Shown: positions 39,025-45,800 of the stretch, piece by piece
Layout: each line of letters begins with the position of its first letter
Position numbering within the stretch: the first letter of the stretch is position 1
NCBI GenBank assembly: GCA_015657535.1
Contig: JADHZB010000166.1
Span: 1 to 45,800 of the forward strand
Length of the DNA stretch: 45,800 nt
Direction: 5' to 3'
Source of the DNA: Nephromyces sp. MM_2019
Taxonomy: Eukaryota > Apicomplexa > Aconoidasida > Nephromycida
Made by a program: the position numbers and the translations under genes
The notes under the pieces: generated by a model
The model's input: the letters and a program-made list of their open reading frames with translations, nothing else
Databases searched by the model: none
What the model was told of the DNA's origin: nothing

Positions 39025-39885
39025 TCATCCTGCGGCAGGCAAACTATTTCTTCTAAATTTGAGTCCAGCGAAGATTAGCTTGACAAGTCCTCGAGTTTCT
39101 TCCTTTATTCTACGCATTTCTACATGCTATTGATCCGACTTGTAGCTTCATTTCTATGTGCTACTCGTGGCTTGCATATATATATTAGTCTCCCATTTCC
39201 TCTCAATGCCCAAAACCTCAAGCTGGCTCTAGAATATATCCCCTCGTGACGGAGTAGTGCTAGCTACATGAAACCCAGATCGAGTACGAGAAGTGGCTTA
39301 AGAAGTTTACTTCCTAGATAAAAAGCCTTTTGTGTGACGGTGGGCAGCACAAAAAACGTACACACCGAATCAGTATGCACTCTACCTGTATATCCTAACC
39401 ACATAATAGTGTATCTGGTGCTACAATTTATTACATACTTTTATTCCTCGCACAAAATGTGGATCATCCTATCACATGCACACCACCATGGGTATACCTG
39501 GGGATATGCTTGCGCATCCCTCTTTTAGTCATGGTTGATGTAATTCTTTCAGTAAAATAACACAAGACAGCAAAAAACTCAGTATTCCATAACGAAGCGC
39601 CTCAAATAATGAGTATATGTATGGATATTTTCTTGGCTGTCTTCTCACGGGGTTTCTGGACTTGCTGCGTTAGGATCTTGATCGTGTAAAATCGCAATGT
39701 GAAGTTTGATTGGCGTTTTTCACTTACCAGAAGGACGAATTTTCGTTGCATCAAACAGAACCAAGATTTCTGATTAATTGATTGCAATTTCCGCTGGAGT
39801 GAATTGATGTGTAGGCTTTGCTCAAGAATTTGCATGCTGTAAGCAGCCAGGAGGAAGTATTGCCTTGTTTTCTTTCATCGTAACA
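39025..39885 (-). CDS. Tentative C-terminal exons of an unrecognised minus-strand gene
   Basis: Two blocks join in phase 0. The first is open from about 39885 down to 39728 and ends in the strong donor GTAAGTG. The second is 39126-39025, after CAATAG, and ends in TGA. Together they read QYFLLAAYSMQILEQ, then a helical Gln/Leu/Lys-rich stretch (SLQRKLQS), LMQRKFVLL, and across the junction VEMRRIKEETRGLVKL, ending RRNSLPAAG. Composition is protein-like and probably helical. The 5' exons are not identified and would lie to the right. No family is recognised. The gene would converge on actin, with about 410 bases between stop codons. Confidence 0.35.
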
Positions 39886-42543
39886 GGTTTAGCTTTGCGG
39901 ATGCGCTAGTTTACACACGCACACATATGTAGTAATAATAATAATAACTCCGTTGAGAGGCGAGAAGCCACATATGGCAAGCTAATTACTGTCTCATTAT
40001 AACGCCGGAATTGCCGACCATGGAAAAAGGTGGATACTAGTAGTTTTTGGTTTCATTTTCCCTTGAAACTTACTTCTTATTTTCAAGAGACTATTAGTGG
40101 TGGATACTTTACTGTAAAATCTTTTAGAGACTGAAAACTTGCCAAAAAAATAGAATGACTAAATATTTGATTCTTTTATCTTGTGGAGAGTCTTCGTTTC
40201 CTTATTAGCGAAAGCCATCTGTACTTCCTTCTTCTGCCATTCTAGCTATTACTGGCAGCAATTGCTCATTTTCTAAATCTAAGTAGCCTCATGCCAACAG
40301 CTTGGGTTTTAGGGCTCGATGTGGCTGACCACTGTACTGGCAGAGCTACCAGTTAAACTTTAATGAGTAAGCGGACGCAACTAATCTTTTAAACCATTGA
40401 AGGCAAGAAAGAGTCAAACGAATAAACATTATTCTAGCAACTTTCTTGCGAATTTCGGATGCTCCTACTGAAAGGCATTTAAGTTTTTTCACTTTCTTTC
40501 ACCATCCCGATCGGCGTGATAAATCCCGCAAATAAGCTGTGGACTGTTCACAGTTAATATTGTTAGTGAGAATTTAAGATTTCCACCCAGTATTAACGAC
40601 AAAACATCTGAAATCATAAAGATTCAGGATTCTATGACTAGCTATTTCTCAGGGATCCTCACTTAGCGGAATTACTACTTTATATCTGCCCATAGAACAT
40701 TCGAGTTATGGATTTGACCATATACTTCACCATTAAATAATATATACCATGTTGTTTTTAATAGCGATAATTTCAAAGTTTACTTACTTTGGATGAAAAT
40801 CTCCAAAAAATTCATAGTTCTCCTAGTTTTATAGGAGTAAATACAATTTTGATGGAGGAACTTTTTGGAACTTTTTTTTCTTATGAATCATCAAAAAAAA
40901 GAAAGTAAAACGTACGTCCCAAGAAAAATCAAAAATAAAAGGAATTATATATATAAAACCGTATGCGCGGAGAAAATGTAACTACAAAGAGCAATATTTG
41001 CAATATATAGCTCAGGAAGTAAAAGTAACCAAATTTCACACTATGTCTAAACTAGAGTAGCTATATGAAATTGGCTTGGCTGTGTTCGTGTCTTGAGGCC
41101 TCCATCTGTGGTTATCACGATTAGCGGAGTATCGAAGATTAGTAAGCATTTTGTTTTAGGAGCCATTTTTTCGGGTGACAATTCAGGAAAAAATGCAAAT
41201 CACACCCGAAAGTTCAACTTTATATACAGCGAAGAGCTGGGATATCATGTTATTACTGAGGGCAGTAGTAGTGCAAATAGATTGAATTTCAAAAGAGTTA
41301 GTTTCATACGTTTTTTTATCCATTTTATCCGGCATAGGGTATGACTTTGTATAGGTTTCTATTCACTTCATTTTTTGCAGTAAAAATGAAAACTCCATGT
41401 TATCAATGGGTTGCCCTTCTTAGTCGAAGTTCATACTTGATTGTTGCATAGTGAATCAGAAATTAATAGATATATATATCATCAGGGGATACATGGAAAG
41501 CAAAACTTAACGCAAATTCAAAATTTGCAGTTAGACAGAAAGCACAATAGATATATATATCATCAGGGGATACATGGAAAGCGAAACTAAACGGATAATT
41601 CGAAATTTTAGCTTTATAGCTTCGACAAGTTTCATTGTACGCTCATCTTCTTTTCATTGAATCCTCATATATTCTTCAAGTTAATACGCCAGTTTACTTG
41701 AAACTGGAGGGTAGAAGGCCATTTTCGGTGGTTCATTTTGCTTATAGATTAATTTTTAGGCATTTTTAGAACGTTATAAAGATGGGCTTGCAGTTTTACA
41801 TATAGCAATGCCGCTAATTCCAAGAAATCATCAAAGGAAACTAAGCGACATCGTTATGGATCTTCAACGTATTATCGTGTATTGTTCAATTGAATCTTTC
41901 ACAGTAATATAAGCAGTCGCAAATTGCCATAAAAGGAGAAAAGCCTTCTCAATCAAGCAATAATTGCACACAAGGCAAAAACAAAACCTTTAAAGCTGCT
42001 CTCCACTAAATCAATAAGTATTTAGCGGACTCGCCCTGGCCATCGACAGCAGGATTATCACTAAAAACTTCATTAAAACTCGCGGTTTCGCTATTATCAC
42101 ATCAAATTTTCAGATAATTTGGAGATTTCGCTTTTTTTTTTAACCAAAGAAGAGGAAGTAAAAACAATTCTTACGGTTTGGTAGATTCTGAGTAGAGTTG
42201 CAAGTAGTAAAAATTCTTTCAGTTTCTAACATTCTGAACAGAGTTTTCACTACAATATATGAGAAAGAGACAGCCCAGTTACCACGAAGGAAAGATTACG
42301 GGATATTATTCCATTGGAATCAACCTTAAGGAATGAAAATCTCAATTAACAGCTTATTTTTATAGAAAAAGCACATCTTCATTGCTTAAAATAGGAACCC
42401 TTTCTAAACAAAAAAGCCACTATCTAATAACTGTGAGAATGAGCATCTGCAGCTCTCAACTAATCTGCCGTTTATGCTGTTTCATCGCTAAAAAAAGCGT
42501 AAATTTAGAAAGACAGGTATTTTTAAAATAAAATATGCACTAA
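39886..42543. other. Gene-free stretch with an 81-bp duplication
   Basis: AT-rich sequence without a supported exon, although 5' exons of the tentative gene at 39025-39885 would have to be here. A short TAA trinucleotide run lies at 39932-39948 and a tandem duplication at 41464-41595. A plus-strand open segment at 41093-41344 starts without an ATG and has no splice context. Confidence 0.4.
41464..41595. repeat. 81-bp tandem duplication
   Basis: ATCAGGGGATACATGGAAAG occurs at 41481 and again at 41562, an 81-base shift. About 45-50 bases are nearly identical between the copies, from AATAGATATATATATC through AAACT-AACG; the intervening part has diverged. Confidence 0.9.
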
Positions 42544-45337
42544 TCAAACCCAGGTAGCGGTAGATAGACGATAGTCCCATAAGATATCATCTTCAGAATC
42601 TTTTTCTGCTACCTCTGGTCCTGGCATAAACTGGGCATCATTCCAAGAATCCAATGAATAATTCAATTCCTGCAGAATGATAATGCAGAAAAGAAAACAA
42701 AGATTTTCCCGCAGAATAAGCCTCAATAGAAAAGAAAGGAATTCAAGCAAAATCACGGAACAGAAGGTGGAACACTGTATGAGGCTACTGATGAAGCTGC
42801 ATTGAAGCGCACACAAGATAGAGGGAGAAATGTGAAAGGAATCGAAAGAGTAGCGAAAAGCATGGAAACCGGCATGGCAAAAAAAGATAGTGATGATATG
42901 CGCCTGGCATAGGCTGTACGAGGGTGAGTGGGTATGTGTGGGCATGTGTTTAGGAGAAAGCACGTTTGTGGGAGCAAGCATGTGTGAGCATAAGCATATC
43001 CTTACGCACACCCACGCCCGCATACAAGCACATTTATACCAAGTGTGCGCACGAAAGTGTGTGCTGCAGCTACTGATCCCGCTCATGTGTGAATTCTTCT
43101 TGACACACATGCAAAATCCTCTTTCTTCCTTCTCTTTCAGCTACCAAAAATCCCAGGCACTCATGCATTTGAGGCAACCACTTAGCCCACAGGCTCACAA
43201 TTCCCACAGCTCTAGCACACACACTAATTTAACCAGCAAATACACCTCTCAAAACTTCAAATATCTCTGAAAAACATCAAAATTTACTCGATTTCCAGGC
43301 TGATTTTGCTCAGTGTTCATTCTTTTTACATTAGAAAGAGGAGAGCCATTCTTTCCACGTATTTCAGCTGCTCTTTCCTCTTCTTTACTATCATCATCAT
43401 TATCAGGTCCTCCTATCAAGTCTAGGATAAATTCAACACCTGTAGTGGTTTTTCTCCGACGAAACGACTCTTTTTTCGTAGAGGAAGACGAAGGAGAGTC
43501 ATTCACACTGCCTATGTTATCAGAAGCCTCCACCTTCACATTAACTTCCGATTTGATAGCATTCTGGCTGCCTGCCTTGCTATGATGCTTATCACCGAAT
43601 GAAAGCAGCTTCTCCTCCACTTTATACTCAAGTTGATCAAAATCAGCAATCCCAGCTGTAGGCTTTGAGCGCAACTCACACACAATCTTCTTGGCATCGC
43701 TAATGGATAAAGAAGAGATAAAATCGCAGCGTGTGCTAGAACTGCTTGAGCTACTCGCTTGCTGCCCCAGCCTCTGCTGGCAATCGTCAATCTCCTGCTG
43801 CAGCAGCATGTTATTAGCTCTAACTAACCATCTGTTTACAGGGGGAACAAAAGAGGACGTTGACTGCGAGAGATTTGTGTGTGTGTAGAGTTATTGAGAG
43901 AGTTGTGTGCACATAGTCAGTGAGAGAGTGGTGCGTGTGCTTGCGTGGAGTTAGTGAGACAGGGGTGCGTGTGTTTGTGTGGTGGGAGTTAGTGCGAGAG
44001 CAGAGTGTGGTTGAGTTAGTGGGAGGGCTGTGTATGGTAGAGTTAGTGAGAGGGCTGTGTGCGAACGATGATTACATATTTTGCTACTGAAAAGGAGTTG
44101 AGGCACACATAAACCAGCAGAGTAGATAACCCCTAGACAAAACACACAAACTTCCACTAGGAATAGCGCTGAGGGGTGCGAGAAAGCATAGTGAATGGGA
44201 GGTAGAGATGGTAGGCTTTTCCCTAAAAACTCACATTAAATACAATATCAGAGGAAGAAGAAGAAGAGAATATCCTCACAGTTAAGAAGCTACAGGATAA
44301 GAAGCTGAATGGATGGCTAAAGAACTCGAAAAATATGTCAAAGATTAGGAGAAGAACACACACTGAGAGCAGCTCAGCCACACACAGCAGGAAAAGAAAA
44401 TGCACTCATTATTGTGTGTAGAGAAAGTTGCAAACAACAGCTGGGGGATAGTATAGGCTTAGTGCGTGTAGCAAGCCGGTACGTACGCGTTGAGAGCGCA
44501 GAAAGAAAGCCTTAGGCAAAACTTGCAAGCGTATTGAAAAGAGGGGTGCGTGTGTGTGTGTGCAGGAGTGTATGTGGGTGGGAGTGGGAGTGAACGTTTG
44601 TGTGTGTGGGTGGGGGTACGTGGGCCGGTTGGCGTGGGTGTGTTTGGTCGTGCATGTGTGCATGCATACGTTTATGTGTGTTTTCTTTGTGAGCGCGTAC
44701 ATATGTGTATGTGTCCTTTCTTTTTTGTCGGCGTTTGCGTGTGTGGAAATGTGTATCCATGAATATATGTATAAGCATCCACCTAAACATTTATATGCGC
44801 ATATTTCTACTGATCTACACACACACATCTCGCTGCATGCATCCACTGATCTATACACACACACGCGCTTCAAAAAGACCATTCCCTCATACATATCCCT
44901 GCAAAATTACTCGGTAAACTTCGAATTCCCAATGTAGATGGGAGGTATAGTCTGAAGACAAGATAAGGATGTATTTAAGCCCTTTCTCTCGCTCTCTAGC
45001 TTATCGTATATGTGAATCATATAAGACGCCAGGCTAAGCTCATTAAGCCCGGCGTTAAAACCCTCGAATATCACATATCTTTCTAGCGTCCAGGGTGGGC
45101 AACTCATAGGCCTAAAGATGTAGACTCGAGAGAACGCACACGAAATCAGCTGAATAATGCCTGCCGTATAACGTGTGAATATAGTGCTCATCCTAACAAC
45201 CACATCAGCTCCCTTTTTCAGAGATATCATCGCCTGAAAAAAGAGTATGTGTGTGTGTGTGTGTGTGTGTATTTGTGAGTGTACTTACAGCCTCATCAGG
45301 TAATACCAAAAAAGGAATTATCTTTTTGATGCTTCTC
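42544..45337 (-). CDS. Cap-specific mRNA 2'-O-methyltransferase (CMTR1-like), 3' part, 4 exons, 5' end outside window
   Basis: Minus-strand exons are 45337-45289, 45233-44911, 43831-43288 and 42669-42544, all GT-AG with agreeing phases; the stop is TGA at 42546-42544. The second exon aligns, without gaps as I recall the family, to the C-terminal half of the FtsJ/RrmJ fold of CMTR enzymes: LKKGADVVVRMSTIFT (GGTFVCKLFxLFT in relatives), GIIQLISCAFSRVYIFRP, then ERYVIFEGF (SERYVVCKG). These enzymes methylate the ribose of the first transcribed nucleotide (cap1) in the nucleus. The catalytic tetrad is Lys-Asp-Lys-Glu. The Glu is present, the second Lys is Arg here, and the first Lys and Asp would lie off the right edge. 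The third exon continues EWLVRANN into a helical segment, then a Ser-rich and acidic tail about 150 residues long, ending RLSTATWV. The tail is probably disordered. Confidence 0.78.
43888..44062. repeat. GAGTTAGTGAGAG-type minisatellite in a methyltransferase intron
   Basis: Six diverged copies of GAGTTAGTGAGAGGGCTGTG start near 43888, 43918, 43948, 43986, 44013 and 44040, spaced 27-38 bases apart. The array sits in the 1.1-kb intron 44910-43832, close to its 3' end in the sense of transcription. Confidence 0.8.
44544..44700. repeat. GT-rich imperfect repeat in the same intron
   Basis: A GT/GGGTG-rich block on the plus strand, so CA-rich in the pre-mRNA of this minus-strand gene. It gives false Val/Cys-rich and His/Thr-rich readings. 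Confidence 0.85.
45248..45270. repeat. GT microsatellite inside a 55-nt intron
   Basis: A pure 23-base TG run that fills over 40 percent of the short intron 45288-45234 of the methyltransferase gene. Confidence 0.9.
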
Positions 45338-45800
45338 CTGCAGATAAAGCGATAAATTTCTTCAAAAAGCACACCACAATAACACCATTGCCATTGGAAA
45401 AGCACTGCTCATAAAATACCTCTTTTTATGGGTAAAATCATCACATTAGATGTAAATTATAGTTAGTATGGGGGGTAATATACACCAAATACTTTGGGCA
45501 GGCACACACACTGAACAAATCGATGGAAAAATCCAGTTTTTTGGGGGCTTTCAGCATGCATGACGATGGGATAATCTTCATGAAAGTTCAGCATACACAA
45601 ACGAAAGCTCGAAAGGTTGAACTATTGAAAAAAAAGAGATAAAAAAGCAGTAAAATATATTATACTAGCGTTTTATTCTTCGCAGGATAATGTCTTACAT
45701 GCAGTGGAGCCTTAAACAAGCACAAAGTGGGGGAAAAAATCCCACACACATAACTTTCACCACCATTAGCAGATCTCAGTAATATAAAGAGGGTAACAAA
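45338..45800. other. Right edge, upstream intron(s) of the methyltransferase gene
   Basis: The missing N-terminal half of the methyltransferase (with the SAM-binding GxxPGGF-type motif and catalytic Asp) is not visible here, so this is most likely intron. A minus-strand open block after TTTTTTTCAATAG (about 45625) reads protein-like for roughly 50 codons but has no family match. Confidence 0.35.

Noticed and set aside
42753..43270. Open segments on both strands between the last two methyltransferase exons
   Set aside because: They fall in a GT-AG intron (43287-42670) whose flanking exons join in phase.
44409..44894. His/Thr-rich and Val/Cys-rich proteins in CA/GT arrays (also near 4050, 4650, 19210, 12300)
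   Set aside because: Their content follows from CA/GT repeats; they appear on both strands and in several frames.

Overview
The window is nuclear DNA from a eukaryote, most likely an apicomplexan with coccidian affinity. The best evidence is a complete 376-residue actin whose sequence has the apicomplexan signature (KNPG near the N-terminus, [16 protein letters not shown]) rather than the animal or fungal one. Genes are split by GT-AG introns, mostly 200-1300 nt. Introns and spacers are AT-rich and full of CA/GT microsatellites and small minisatellites. The genus cannot be fixed from the sequence alone. I see no bacterial operon, phage, CRISPR array, rRNA or tRNA.

Six genes could be assembled by hand with consistent splice phases. 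From left to right they are: (1) a small mitochondrial protein resembling the ATP synthase inhibitor IF1 (minus strand, 3441-1413, 3 exons); (2) ribosomal protein uL6/RPL9 (plus, 5203-7913, 4 exons, complete, 190 aa); (3) a DUF1769-like protein (minus, 14883-10308, 5 exons), with a possible extra 3' part carrying a PX-like segment at 9022-8245; (4) a DGAT2-family acyltransferase (plus, 22278-27241, 6 exons, 327 aa); (5) actin (plus, 34198-38612, 7 exons); (6) the C-terminal part of a CMTR1-like cap 2'-O-methyltransferase (minus, 45337-42544, continuing past the right edge). Two weaker minus-strand exon groups lie at 15302-15816 and 39025-39885.

Layout: IF1-like and uL6 are divergent around a CA/GT-rich spacer. 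uL6 and the DUF1769 gene converge. The DUF1769 gene and DGAT2 are divergent across a gene-poor stretch of about 7 kb. DGAT2 and actin are in tandem but about 7 kb apart. Actin converges with the methyltransferase gene. The genes are ordinary housekeeping functions (energy, translation, lipid storage, cytoskeleton, mRNA capping) with no sign of joint regulation.

I did not find a clear new multi-gene system. The most notable points are a Lys-to-Arg change at the expected catalytic lysine of the cap methyltransferase, the possible DUF1769-PX fusion, FPHG in place of HPHG in DGAT2, an actin gene with six introns, a 55-nt intron that is largely a microsatellite, and several short tandem arrays in the gene-free stretches, one of which keeps a hairpin in every unit.
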